Part shown: positions 31,901 to 40,313 of the stretch, piece after piece
How the letters are laid out: the number at the start of each line of letters is the position of its first letter
Numbering within the stretch: the first letter of the stretch is position 1
Assembly (NCBI GenBank): GCA_036501145.1
Contig: DASYAV010000039.1
Coordinates: forward strand, 14,314 to 78,313
Length of the DNA: 64,000 bases
Direction of reading: 5' to 3'
Origin: PALSA-505 sp036501145
GTDB taxonomy: Bacteria > Actinomycetota > Actinomycetes > Streptosporangiales > Streptosporangiaceae
Program-made: the position numbers and the translations under genes
Notes under the pieces: generated by a model
What the model was told of the DNA's origin: nothing
What the model saw: only the letters and a program-made list of their open reading frames with translations
Database searches by the model: none

Positions 31901-32707
31901 ATGACCAGTACGGTGACCCCTCTCCGGACGGCTCAGGTCGGCGGCTCACGGCTGGCTGACTCGCCGAAGCGGCGTATTCTCCTGATCGACGATGAGCCGG
32001 AGCTCAGCAAGCTGATCGCCGCCGCACTGACCAGGGCCGAGTACGCGGTGGACTGTGCCGCCACAGGAGGTGACGGCCTGGCCTGCGCGGCGGTCACCGA
32101 ATATGACCTGGTGCTTCTGGACCTTGTCATTCCCGACCTGGACGGGCGAGTCGTGCTGAAGCGGCTGCTGGCCGAACGTCCGGAACGGGCCGTGCTCGTG
32201 CTGTCCTCCCTAAGCGACGTGACGGCCAAGGTAGAATGTTTCGAGCTCGGCGCGCACGACTATTTAACCAAGCCATTCGCAGTGGATGAACTGATCGCCC
32301 GGGTGCGGGTCCAGCTCCGGGGACGTGGGCATCCGGAAATACTCAGAAATGGTGGCCTCACTCTGGATCTGTGGCGGCTGCAGGCTGATAGTGGCCGAGG
32401 GCCGGTGCCCCTCACTCGGCTGGAGTTCCTGCTGCTGCGGGAACTGATGGAACATGCCGGGAAATCGGTGCCGAAGGACCGCCTACTGGCCTCGGTATGG
32501 GGATACGACTTCAACCCGCATTCAAACGTCGTTGATGTTTGTGTAGGGCGGTTGCGTACCAAGCTAGGCTTTGACCTGATCAGAACGGTACGAGGGGCGG
32601 GCTACCAGCTCGCGGGCGCCAGCCGGAGGTGCTGGGATGCGGATCCCAGGTGCGTTGAGCCGCCTGGCTCAGGCCGGACCACGGCGCGGCCTCACCCGCG
32701 GCCATAA
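31901..32707 (+). CDS. OmpR-family response regulator without adjacent kinase
   Basis: 268 residues. The ATG at 31901 was chosen for its weak AAGG/GGCGG SD; an in-frame start at 31892 is possible. Receiver: LLIDDEPE, phospho-Asp in LVLLDLVIPD, Lys in YLTKPF. Winged helix: LTRLEFLLLRELMEHAG, HSNVVDVCVGRLRTKLG, TVRGAGYQL. The Arg/Pro-rich 30-residue tail after GYQLAG is coded by the same 71 bp as the start of the thioredoxin gene and is probably incidental. No histidine kinase is adjacent. The position suggests control of the oxidase-maturation genes (inference). Confidence 0.88.
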   Translation: MTSTVTPLRTAQVGGSRLADSPKRRILLIDDEPELSKLIAAALTRAEYAVDCAATGGDGLACAAVTEYDLVLLDLVIPDLDGRVVLKRLLAERPERAVLVLSSLSDVTAKVECFELGAHDYLTKPFAVDELIARVRVQLRGRGHPEILRNGGLTLDLWRLQADSGRGPVPLTRLEFLLLRELMEHAGKSVPKDRLLASVWGYDFNPHSNVVDVCVGRLRTKLGFDLIRTVRGAGYQLAGASRRCWDADPRCVEPPGSGRTTARPHPRP

Positions 32708-33206
32708 GATCGCCATTGCGGCCGGGGCTTGCGTGCTGGCGGCGGCCGCGCTGGTGGCCAGCATCGGATCCGCTGACGGGCCCGCGCACACTGCGTTGCC
32801 CGCTGCTAAAGGCCTGACCCTGCGTCCCCTCGGCCGGACCGGCCCCGAGCTGACGCTGAACCAGTACCGTGGCCGCGCCGTCGTGATCAACTTCTTTGCT
32901 TCCTGGTGCGTGCCGTGCAAGGCAGAGACCCCCTTGCTGGCCAGATTTTTCCGCGCGCACCACGGCCAGGTCCCCATCATCGGAGTTGACGCGAACGACA
33001 ATACGGCGACTGCGACGCGGTTCATCCGTGCGGCGGGCGTCACGTACCCGGTGGGAAGCGACCCGGCCGGGGCGGCTGCCACCCGGTACGGGGTCGTAGC
33101 GATTCCGCAGACCTTTTTCCTCAACGCGAGCCATCGCATCGTCAAGCGTGTCTTCGGCGCGGTCACCCTCGCCGAGCTCAACATGGGGCTAGCCCGGATG
33201 CGCTGA
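32637..33206 (+). CDS. TlpA/ResA-type membrane-anchored thioredoxin
   Basis: 189 residues. An N-terminal anchor (KIAIAAGACVLAAAALVAS), then a thioredoxin fold with the redox pair in FFASWCVPCKAETPLLARFF and the cis-Pro region GVVAIPQTFFLN. It works outside the membrane and reduces disulfides, typically of apo-cytochrome c or of the CuA cysteines before metal insertion, so it pairs functionally with the SCO1 protein. It overlaps the preceding regulator gene by 71 bp. The start is supported by the anchor position; no clear SD is visible within the overlap. Confidence 0.88.
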   Translation: MRIPGALSRLAQAGPRRGLTRGHKIAIAAGACVLAAAALVASIGSADGPAHTALPAAKGLTLRPLGRTGPELTLNQYRGRAVVINFFASWCVPCKAETPLLARFFRAHHGQVPIIGVDANDNTATATRFIRAAGVTYPVGSDPAGAAATRYGVVAIPQTFFLNASHRIVKRVFGAVTLAELNMGLARMR

Positions 33207-33272
33207 CCGCGATGAGCGCCATCCTGGCTCGCTGCGCTCTGAGTAGCAGATCCGGGCCTTGTGGCGCCCGGG

Positions 33273-34331
33273 CTAGCGGGCTGTGCTAGGCCAGGCGGCG
33301 ACGCAGCCCGCCACGTCCAGGCTGACCTTGGCGCCGGGCGCGGGAGGATCGGGGCTGTCGGTCCTGGCGCGCAGTTCGCCGGAGCCGTTCCCGTTGGGTG
33401 CCTCGGGGTGCACGACGAGCAGCGCGTCGTGCCCGAAGTACTGGCACGCCTCCACCCGCGCGGTGACGGTGCCCGGCCGCACCGGCGCGAGCAGCAGCTG
33501 CTCCGGCCTGATCAGCACGGTGACCCGGCCGGGGGCGGGGACCGGCCGCCCGGGCTGCAGCCGGTGCCGGCCCAGCGCGGTGACCACCTCGCCGCCGTCC
33601 CAGGTGCCGTCCAGCAGATTGGCGGTGCCGACGAAGGCCGCCGTGCCCGGGTCGGCCGGCTGCTGGTAGATCGTCCGCGGGCTGCCTTCCTGGGTGATCA
33701 GGCCGCCGCGCATGACCGCCACCCGGTCGGCCGACGACAGCGCCTCGTCCTGGTCGTGGGTGACCAGGACGGCCGTCGTCCCGGCGGACCGCAGCACGTC
33801 CAGGACCTCGGCGCGCACCGCGGCGCGCAGGGTGGCGTCGAGTGAGGAGAACGGCTCGTCGAGCAGCACCAGGCGCGGCCGGCCGGCCAGCGCCCGGCCC
33901 AGGGCCACCCGCTGCTGCTGGCCGCCGGACAGTTCGTGCGGGTAGCGGCCGGCCAGATCGGTCAGCCCGACCAGGTCGAGGACCTCGCGGGCGCGGGGGC
34001 CGCGGCGCTCGCGGCGGGGCAGCCCGAAGGCGACGTTGCCGCGCACGGGCAGATGCGGGAACAGCGCGCCGTCCTGCGGCACGTAGCCGATCCGGCGGCG
34101 CTGCGGCGGCATCCGGCGGCGGCCGTCGTCCACCACCGTGCCGTCGATGGTGACCGATCCGGCATCCGCGAACTCGAAACCGGCGATCACCCGCAGCAGG
34201 GTGGTCTTGCCCACACCGGAGGCGCCCAGAATCGCGGTGAGCGTGCCGGTTTCCACCGCCAGGTCCACGCCGTGCAGCACCGGCGTGGTGCCGTAGGACT
34301 TTGTGACACCCTCGATGATCAGGCTGGTCAC
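33273..34331 (-). CDS. Iron-type ABC importer ATP-binding protein (FbpC/PotA-like)
   Basis: 352 residues from the GTG at 34331, the family's usual length. A TTG 37 codons earlier lies inside the iron box and was rejected. Walker A GASGVGKTTLL, signature LSGGQQQRVALGRALAGRP, Walker B LVLLDEPFSSLD, H-loop VTHDQDEAL, then a C-terminal TOBE domain (RVTVLIRPEQLLLAP, ARVEACQYFGHDALLVV). It should energise a ferric-iron permease, but neither permease nor binding protein is adjacent in the window. A near-consensus IdeR/DmdR box lies 99 bp upstream, so expression is probably iron-repressed. Confidence 0.88.
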   Translation of the reverse strand: MTSLIIEGVTKSYGTTPVLHGVDLAVETGTLTAILGASGVGKTTLLRVIAGFEFADAGSVTIDGTVVDDGRRRMPPQRRRIGYVPQDGALFPHLPVRGNVAFGLPRRERRGPRAREVLDLVGLTDLAGRYPHELSGGQQQRVALGRALAGRPRLVLLDEPFSSLDATLRAAVRAEVLDVLRSAGTTAVLVTHDQDEALSSADRVAVMRGGLITQEGSPRTIYQQPADPGTAAFVGTANLLDGTWDGGEVVTALGRHRLQPGRPVPAPGRVTVLIRPEQLLLAPVRPGTVTARVEACQYFGHDALLVVHPEAPNGNGSGELRARTDSPDPPAPGAKVSLDVAGCVAAWPSTAR

Positions 34332-34429
34332 CGGCGTCCCCCCGGCCGACGGTGCGGGCAGCGGCCGGCCGCCCGGCGAGGGCGCGGGCGGGCGCTGGAC
34401 CTGATTCGGGGGGAAGTCACCCACAAAGA

Positions 34430-34448
34430 TTAGGTTAGGCAAACCTTA
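34430..34448 (-). promoter_or_regulatory. IdeR/DmdR-type iron box
   Basis: TTAGGTTAGGCAAACCTTA matches the 19-bp actinobacterial iron-box consensus TTAGGTTAGGCTAACCTAA at 17 positions. It lies about 100 bp before the chosen start of the iron ABC ATPase, where a promoter would be. Fe(II)-bound IdeR/DmdR dimers bind such sites and repress iron uptake. Confidence 0.85.
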
Positions 34449-34541
34449 TGTGTCGAGCCGGGCTGTGGAACCGTTAGGCCGGAGACTTGGGGATCCTGCA
34501 CACAGGGCCTGGGTCTCCGGCTTGATTGCGCGGTGCCCGGC

Positions 34542-35009
34542 TCAGCTGTGGCTCTGGCGGCGGTGGCGGGCGCCGCCGATCGTGCCGGCCAGGCCGGTCA
34601 GCCCGTAGGTGGCGGCGCCGTGCCAGGCCGCGCCGAAGATGCTGCCGAATATCCCGCCGCCGAGCACGACCGACAGCACGAACACGATCGCGGCCGCGGC
34701 GATGCCGGGCACGGCAGCGAACCGCCACGGGTTCTCCCGGGCCCAGCGGACCGCCCGGCTGCCGCGGGAGCTCAGCGCGGCGCCGGCCGCGGCCACCACG
34801 AGGAAGGCCACGACACCGAGCGAGACCGAACCACTGAGCGCGTGCAGCCCGATGCTGCCGCCGATCAGGTGCAGCCCGAGGTCACCGGCGGCGACGACCG
34901 CGCCGGTGGTGCCAGCGGCACCCCACGGGGCGCCGGACATGGCGGCACTGGAGACCGAGGTCTCTTCACGCCTGGAGAGCCCGGGCGCGCTGCGGGTCGA
35001 TGCGGGCAT
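34542..35009 (-). CDS. Small polytopic membrane protein of unknown function
   Basis: 155 residues from the ATG at 35009, preceded by AGGGGAG with a 5-base gap. Three to four hydrophobic segments (LGVVAFLVVAAAGAAL; AAVPGIAAAAIVFVLSVVLGGGIFGSIFG; AATYGLTGLAGTIGGA) follow a hydrophilic N-terminus of about 25 residues. Glycine-rich helices and a basic RHRRQSHS end. No family recognised. It is upstream of, and co-oriented with, the iron ATPase gene, but the iron box lies between them, so it is probably a separate transcript. Confidence 0.6.
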   Translation of the reverse strand: MPASTRSAPGLSRREETSVSSAAMSGAPWGAAGTTGAVVAAGDLGLHLIGGSIGLHALSGSVSLGVVAFLVVAAAGAALSSRGSRAVRWARENPWRFAAVPGIAAAAIVFVLSVVLGGGIFGSIFGAAWHGAATYGLTGLAGTIGGARHRRQSHS

Positions 35010-35076
35010 GACCACTCCCCTGCTGTCAGAATCGGCGGTGGCATCCCCGCGTGGGTCCGCCACCGCCCCCAACGAT

Positions 35077-35092
35077 TCACGTTATATCGTGA
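35077..35092. promoter_or_regulatory. TCACG-TTATAT-CGTGA inverted repeat
   Basis: Five-bp arms around TTATAT in the 275-bp gap between the divergent small membrane gene (starting 35009) and the HtrA gene (starting 35285). It is the most AT-rich spot here, so it may be an operator over a -10 element. Confidence 0.4.
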
Positions 35093-35284
35093 GTATAACC
35101 TAGTCGGCTAGTGCCCGGCTGATCCGAAGTGGGCCACGCTGGGGCAATCCTCAGGGGGAGTTCAGCATAAGTCCAGGCAGGTCGGGCTAACTAACAAGGG
35201 CGCAACGGAACCAGCACGATCCGGCATGGAGTGAGCCAGGGGCTGAACGGGAATTACGCTAGTTCCAGGCGAAGGTGGATGGTG

Positions 35285-37186
35285 ATGCAGGAAGACCGCA
35301 GCGGCAGCGAGCAGCAGCCCCCTGAGTACCCGAGCGCCTGGGCGGCGTCCTCCGATGGGGCCAGCGAGCAGCCCCCGCGGCCGGACGTGGACGCGGGCCA
35401 GGCGCGGCCGGCGGATGCCTACCCGGTTCCGGACGACGCGGACGTGATCGGCACCGCCCCGACGGCCGGCGATGACGAGCAGCCGACGGCGGCCTATCCC
35501 GGCACGCCGCCGGCCCCGGGCCCTTACGGTCCGGGCGGCGGCTACGGCTATCCGGGCGCGGGCTACCAGGGTGGCGGGCAGCCAGGCGGCGGGCAGCCAG
35601 GCGGCGGGCAGCCAGGCGGCGGGCATCCGGGGGGCTATCCGGGGGCCGGCTACCCCGGCGGCACCCCGGCGGGCGGCTACCCGGGGAGCGGCTACCCCGG
35701 CGGCGGTTACCCCGGCGGTGGTTATCAGGACCCTGGTTATCAGGGCGGTACCTACCAAGGCGGCGGTTACCCCGGCGGGGCCTACCCCGGCGGCTACCAG
35801 GGCGGCGGTTACGGCTACGGCGGCTATCCGCCGGGTGATCCCGGCTACGGCATGCCCGGCGGGTATGGCGGCCCGCCCGGGGGTTACGGCCAGCGGCCGA
35901 AGCGCCCGAACCGGGCCATCACCTACGTGCTCGTCGCGGCGCTGGCGGCCGGCGTCGGGGCAGGCACGGTGCTGGCCATGCGGCACAACAACACCAACTC
36001 CTCCAGCTTCTCCCTGCCCAACGGCAACTCGGGCCCGCAAGCAAACGGCAATGGCAACGGCGGCGGCGCCAGCAAGTCGGCCACCCAGGCCGTGATCAAC
36101 GCGGTCAGCCCCGGCATCGTGGACGTGGTCTCCACCCCCAGCTACCAGCCCGGCGGCACGCTCGCCGGCACCGGAATGGTGCTGACCAGCAACGGCCTCG
36201 TGCTGACCAACAACCACGTGGTCGAGGGCACGTCGCACGAGCAGGCCAGGATCGCCGACAGCGGCCGGACATACGGTGTGACCGTGCTCGGCACGGACGC
36301 CACCGACGACGTCGCGCTGCTGAAGCTCAACGGGGCCAGCAACCTGAAGACGGTGCCGCTCGGCGACTCCAGCACCGCCCGGTCCGGCCAGCCGGTCGTC
36401 GCCCTGGGCAACGCGGAGGGCCAGGACAGAAAGCCGACCGTGGTAACCGGCACGATCACGGACACCAACCGCTCCATCCAGGCCAGCGACGCGGGCGCCG
36501 GCACCACCGAGAACCTGCACGGCATGCTGCAGACGAACGCGCCCATCGTGGAGGGCGACTCCGGCGGCGCGCTCGCGTCCACCGACGGCAAGGTCATCGG
36601 GATGAACACCGCCGCGAACACCGGCACCACCGGCGCCCCCAGCAGCAGCCAGGGCTTCGCGATCCCGATCAACCGGGCCTTGAGCATCGTCCGCCAGATC
36701 GAGTCGGGCAGCAACACCGCCCCGATCCAGCAGGGGTACCCCGCATTCCTCGGCGTCACGGTGGCCAGCTCGAAGTCCGGACCCAGCACCTCCTCCGACC
36801 CGCAGCAGCAGCTCAAGCAACTGCAGCAGCAGGCGCGGGCGAGCCAGTCGCAGGGCCTGGGCGGGCTGAACGGCAACGGTGGCGGCGGCCGCGGCAGTCA
36901 TGGATGCCTGAGCACCGACCAGGCCTCGGCCCCGTCCAGCGTCCCGAACATCAGCTCCGGCGTGCTGGTCGGCGGCGTGCTCTGCGGCACCCCGGTGGAC
37001 CAGGCCGGGATGACCTCGGGGGCGGTCATCACCGCCATTGACGGGAACGCGATCAGCTCACCGGCGTCGCTGACCAAGGACCTGGGCAGCTACCGCCCGG
37101 GCCAGACGGTCTCCGTCACCTGGGTCAGCCAGCACGGCCAGCACCACACCACGTCGATGAAGCTGGCGCCGGGACCGGCCAAGTAA
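35285..37186 (+). CDS. HtrA/DegP-like membrane-anchored serine protease with PDZ domain
   Basis: 633 residues from the ATG at 35285 (GGTGG 6 bases upstream; in-frame GTG at 35231 and ATG at 35279 are alternatives). A cytosolic N-terminus of about 200 residues, rich in GGYPGG repeats, is followed by TM AITYVLVAALAAGVGAGTVL. The S1C protease domain has catalytic His in LTNNHVVEG, Asp in ATDDVALL and Ser in EGDSGGAL. A Gln-rich linker and one PDZ domain (GVLVGGVLCGTPVDQAGMTSGAVITAI) end the protein. It degrades or refolds damaged envelope proteins outside the membrane. Convergent with dapE, 16 bp between stops. Confidence 0.92.
   Translation: MQEDRSGSEQQPPEYPSAWAASSDGASEQPPRPDVDAGQARPADAYPVPDDADVIGTAPTAGDDEQPTAAYPGTPPAPGPYGPGGGYGYPGAGYQGGGQPGGGQPGGGQPGGGHPGGYPGAGYPGGTPAGGYPGSGYPGGGYPGGGYQDPGYQGGTYQGGGYPGGAYPGGYQGGGYGYGGYPPGDPGYGMPGGYGGPPGGYGQRPKRPNRAITYVLVAALAAGVGAGTVLAMRHNNTNSSSFSLPNGNSGPQANGNGNGGGASKSATQAVINAVSPGIVDVVSTPSYQPGGTLAGTGMVLTSNGLVLTNNHVVEGTSHEQARIADSGRTYGVTVLGTDATDDVALLKLNGASNLKTVPLGDSSTARSGQPVVALGNAEGQDRKPTVVTGTITDTNRSIQASDAGAGTTENLHGMLQTNAPIVEGDSGGALASTDGKVIGMNTAANTGTTGAPSSSQGFAIPINRALSIVRQIESGSNTAPIQQGYPAFLGVTVASSKSGPSTSSDPQQQLKQLQQQARASQSQGLGGLNGNGGGGRGSHGCLSTDQASAPSSVPNISSGVLVGGVLCGTPVDQAGMTSGAVITAIDGNAISSPASLTKDLGSYRPGQTVSVTWVSQHGQHHTTSMKLAPGPAK
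35573..35632 (+). repeat. 15-bp tandem repeats in the HtrA N-terminal coding region
   Basis: Three exact copies of GGCGGGCAGCCAGGC at 35573, 35588 and 35603 and a degenerate fourth at 35618, coding GGQPG repeats in a longer Gly/Tyr/Pro-rich tract (35520-35900). The in-frame unit allows length variation by slippage. Confidence 0.8.
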
Positions 37187-37202
37187 TCAGCCGGCCAGGC
37201 AG

Positions 37203-38261
37203 TCAGGAGCCGAGCCAGGCCCGCATCCGGGCCTCGCACGCTCCGATCCTGGCGATCTCGACGTACTCACCGCGGGTGTGCGCCACCTCGGGCTCGCCAG
37301 GACCGTAGTTGACCGCAGGCACGCCGAGCTCGGCGAACCTGGCCACGTCGGTCCAGCCGAGCTTGGCCCGGGGGGTGCCGCCCACAGCGGCGGCGAACGA
37401 GGCGGCGGCCGGGCTGTCCATACCGGGCCGGGCCGCCGGGGCCACGTCGGTCACGGTGACCGGCCAGCCGGCGAACACCTCGCGGACGTGTTCTTCGGCC
37501 TGCCCGGGGCTGCGGTCCGGCGCGAACCTGAAGTTGACCGCGACCGTGCAGCGGTCCGGGATCACGTTGCCGGCCACGCCGCCGCTGATGCCGACGGCGT
37601 TCAGCCCTTCGCGGTAGGTCAGGCCGTCCACCTCGGGGCTGCGCGGCTGGTAGCCGCGCAGCACGTCGAGGATGCCGCCGGCCTCGTGGATCGCGTTGCG
37701 CCCCTGCCAGGCCCGGGCGCTGTGTGCGCGCTCGCCGGTGGCGGTGACCTCGGCCCGCAGCGTGCCCTGGCAGCCGCCCTCCACGGTGCCGCCGGTCGGC
37801 TCGAGCAGCACGGCGAAGTCGCCGGCCAGCAGGTCCGGCTGGCCGCGGGCGATCCGGCCGAGCCCGTTGCGCTCGGCCTCGACCTCCTCGCAGTCGTAGA
37901 AGACGTAGGTCACGTCCCGGGCCGGGCTGGGCAGCGCGGCGGCCAGCCGCAGCTGGACGGCCACGCCGGACTTCATGTCCGAGGTGCCGCAGCCGTAGAG
38001 GCGGCCGTCCGCGGTGCGCGAGGGCAGGTTGCCGGCCACCGGCACGGTGTCGATGTGCCCGGCCAGGATCACCCGCTGCGCCCGGCCGAGATCGGTGCGC
38101 GCGATCACCGTGGCGCCGCCGGTCTGCACGGTGAGGTGCGGCAGCGCCCGCAGCGTGGCCTCGATCTCGGCGGCCAGCCTGGCCTCACCGCCGCTGACCG
38201 ATTCGATGTCCACCAGGTCGGCGGTCAGCTCCGCGGCGTCGCGGGCCAGATCAAGCGGCAC
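37203..38261 (-). CDS. dapE: Succinyl-diaminopimelate desuccinylase
   Basis: 352 residues, M20 metallopeptidase family, of the actinobacterial DapE length. Metal-site motifs: ILAGHIDTVPVAGN (His and Asp), YGCGTSDMKSG (bridging Asp), VFYDCEEVEAERNGL (catalytic Glu pair), AVLLEPT, and the late His in VAHTRGEYVE. It hydrolyses N-succinyl-LL-diaminopimelate to LL-diaminopimelate and succinate, in lysine and peptidoglycan synthesis, in the cytosol. The start overlaps the upstream membrane gene's stop by 11 bp, so it is likely co-translated with it. Confidence 0.92.
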   Translation of the reverse strand: MPLDLARDAAELTADLVDIESVSGGEARLAAEIEATLRALPHLTVQTGGATVIARTDLGRAQRVILAGHIDTVPVAGNLPSRTADGRLYGCGTSDMKSGVAVQLRLAAALPSPARDVTYVFYDCEEVEAERNGLGRIARGQPDLLAGDFAVLLEPTGGTVEGGCQGTLRAEVTATGERAHSARAWQGRNAIHEAGGILDVLRGYQPRSPEVDGLTYREGLNAVGISGGVAGNVIPDRCTVAVNFRFAPDRSPGQAEEHVREVFAGWPVTVTDVAPAARPGMDSPAAASFAAAVGGTPRAKLGWTDVARFAELGVPAVNYGPGEPEVAHTRGEYVEIARIGACEARMRAWLGS

Positions 38262-38724
38262 GGCCGGCCCCGCCCTCGGGCGGCCCGGCTGGCGCGGTGA
38301 TCAGCGCCCAGGCCGCGGCGCCGCCGGCCACGGCCGCCCCGCCTGCCGACAGCGCCACCAGCCAGCGGCCCACGGCCGGCAGCTTCGGCCAGGCCCGCAT
38401 GGTGGCCAGCACGTCGAGCGAGTCGGCCGCCGCGCCCAGGCCCACCCAGAGCGCCGCGTCGGCCGGCCCGGCCGCCGCGCCGCCTGTTCCGCTGGGCTGG
38501 GCCCGGCCGAGCGCGGCCAGCGCGCCCACGCCGAGGGCCAGGTCGCGGCCGCCCAGCGCGCGGGCGAGCAGCCGCCCCTGGTCCGTGCCGGCGGCCGCAC
38601 CCACCCATGGGCGGCCGACCAGTTCCGGGGAGAGCAGCGCGACCACGCCGATCCCGGTGCGAGCGGCGGCCATGGCGGCCGCACCCCCTCGTATCCAGGC
38701 GGGACGTCTCCAGGCAGCGTTCAT
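38251..38724 (-). CDS. Small membrane protein upstream of dapE
   Basis: 157 residues, Ala/Gly-rich, with about four hydrophobic segments (TGIGVVALLSPELVG; RDLALGVGALAALG; AALWVGLGAAADSLDVLATM; LVALSAGGAAVAGGAAAWALI). RALGGRDLALG and a central Asp resemble small DUF4267-like membrane proteins. No function is known to me. The ATG at 38724 is the first in frame. It overlaps dapE by 11 bp, which supports real translation, but the role need not be related. Confidence 0.6.
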   Translation of the reverse strand: MNAAWRRPAWIRGGAAAMAAARTGIGVVALLSPELVGRPWVGAAAGTDQGRLLARALGGRDLALGVGALAALGRAQPSGTGGAAAGPADAALWVGLGAAADSLDVLATMRAWPKLPAVGRWLVALSAGGAAVAGGAAAWALITAPAGPPEGGAGRAA

Positions 38725-38777
38725 GGCCCGCCCTCCGTGTCGGCTCGGTCCGGTCGTGACAGGTTAGCCGGGGGCAC

Positions 38778-40313
38778 CTAGCGCTGCCGGGCCGGGACCT
38801 CCCGGGGCAGGGCCAGCACCAGGAACAGGGCCAGCACGAGCATCGCCACGTTGGCCAGCAGGGCCAGCTGGGCGCTGTGGCTGAACGCGGTGGCCACCGG
38901 GGTGGGCCCAGGCCGCACGTGCAGCGTGCCGAACAGCACGGTACCGACGATCGCGATGCCGATCGCGCTGCCCACCCGCTGCGCCGTGCTCAGCGTGGCG
39001 CTGGCCGTGCCCGCCTCCTGCCGCGGCACCTTGGCCAGCACGAAGTCCTGGTTCGGCGCGATCACCAGGCCGCTGCCCAGCCCGGCCAGCAGCAGCGGCC
39101 CGGTCAGGTACCAGCCGTCCGGGCTGGGCGCGGTCAGGTGCACCACCAGCGTCACCAGGGCGAGCCCGGCCGCGACCATCGTGCAGCCGAGGATCAGCAC
39201 CAGCCGCCCCAGCCGGGCCGACACCTTGTCGCTGTTCGCCGCCGCGACCAGGCTGCCGCAGGAGAACGGCACGATGACCAGCCCGGTCATCAGCGCGCTG
39301 TGCGCCAGGCCCTCCTGCCACAGGATCGACACGGTGAAGAACACGCTGGTGAACCCGGCGAAGTACACCATGGCGAAGATGGCGCCCGCGGAAAACGAGG
39401 ACTGGGCTAGCAGCGCGGGCTTGAGCAGCGGGTCGCCACCGCGGCGCTGCTCGCGCAGCTCCCACCAGGCCAGCGCGGCGAAGATGGCCACGCAGCCGGC
39501 GAAGCACACGTAGCACCAGGCCGGCCAGCCGAGTTGCTGCCCCTCCACGAGCGGGATGAGCAGGGCGAGCAGCCCCGCCGACAGCAGGGTCAGCCCCACG
39601 GGGTCGAACCCGCGGCGGGTGCGGGTGCGCGCCCGCGGCAGCAGCCAGGCGGCCATCGGCAGCGCCACCGCGCCGATGAACAGGTTGACCAGGAAGACCC
39701 AGCGCCAGCCGTCATGGCTGCCCGCGCCTGCGATGATCAGCCCGCCGAGCACCGGCCCGAGCGCGGTGGACACACCGATGGTGGCGCCGAGCAGGCCGAA
39801 CGCCTTGGACCGCTGGCGGCCGGTGAAGGACAGCTGGATGGTGGCGGAGATGGCTGGGAAGAAGATCCCCGCGCCCAGGCCCTGGACCGCGCGGGCGGCG
39901 ACGATCTCACCCTGGGTCTGGGACAGCCCGCAGGCCACGCTGGCCAGCGTGAAGATGGTCAGGCCGATGAGGAACAGCGGCTTGTGCCCGAACCGGTCCC
40001 CGGCCCGGCCGGCCGGCACCAGCGCCAGGCCGTAGGCGAGCGCGTAGGCGGAAACCACCCACTCCAGGCTGGCCGGGGAGGCGTGCAGGCTGGTCCGGAT
40101 GGTGGGCAGCGCCACGTTGACGATCGTCGTGTCGAGCAGCGCCATGAACGCCCCGACCAGGACGATCGCGACGGCCCGCCAGCCCTGCGCGGAGCCGGCG
40201 GAGGACCGGCCGCCGCTGTCCGGCTGCGATCCGGTGCCTGGCTGGCCGTGGCCGGGCTGACTGCCTGGCTGGCTGGTGACCGCGGCGTCTTCGGGCACGG
40301 GCTGGCTGGTCAT
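38778..40313 (-). CDS. DHA2-family (EmrB/QacA-like) multidrug MFS exporter
   Basis: 511 residues with 14 predicted helices. Hallmark motif D1 is LLDTTIVNVALPTI at the end of TM1. Motif A follows (AGDRFGHKPLF), and motif C in TM5 has GPVLGGLIIAGAG. An Arg-rich loop (LLPRARTRTRRGFDP) separates the halves. Proton-driven export of hydrophobic drugs or secreted metabolites is expected. The start overlaps the stop of the PadR regulator gene by 4 bp (ATGA), forming a repressor-exporter operon controlled by the palindrome at 40936-40963. Confidence 0.9.
   Translation of the reverse strand: MTSQPVPEDAAVTSQPGSQPGHGQPGTGSQPDSGGRSSAGSAQGWRAVAIVLVGAFMALLDTTIVNVALPTIRTSLHASPASLEWVVSAYALAYGLALVPAGRAGDRFGHKPLFLIGLTIFTLASVACGLSQTQGEIVAARAVQGLGAGIFFPAISATIQLSFTGRQRSKAFGLLGATIGVSTALGPVLGGLIIAGAGSHDGWRWVFLVNLFIGAVALPMAAWLLPRARTRTRRGFDPVGLTLLSAGLLALLIPLVEGQQLGWPAWCYVCFAGCVAIFAALAWWELREQRRGGDPLLKPALLAQSSFSAGAIFAMVYFAGFTSVFFTVSILWQEGLAHSALMTGLVIVPFSCGSLVAAANSDKVSARLGRLVLILGCTMVAAGLALVTLVVHLTAPSPDGWYLTGPLLLAGLGSGLVIAPNQDFVLAKVPRQEAGTASATLSTAQRVGSAIGIAIVGTVLFGTLHVRPGPTPVATAFSHSAQLALLANVAMLVLALFLVLALPREVPARQR

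Noticed and set aside
35573..35632. Regular short repeats resembling a CRISPR-like array
   Set aside because: Units are 15 bp without spacers and lie in frame inside the HtrA gene, so they are coding tandem repeats.
35162..36901. Long antisense open frame opposite the HtrA gene
   Set aside because: It reflects the high-GC codon bias of the real gene; the translated product is Val/Gly/Arg low-complexity without motifs. The same applies to long antisense frames opposite the S53, LAL and acyl-CoA synthetase genes.
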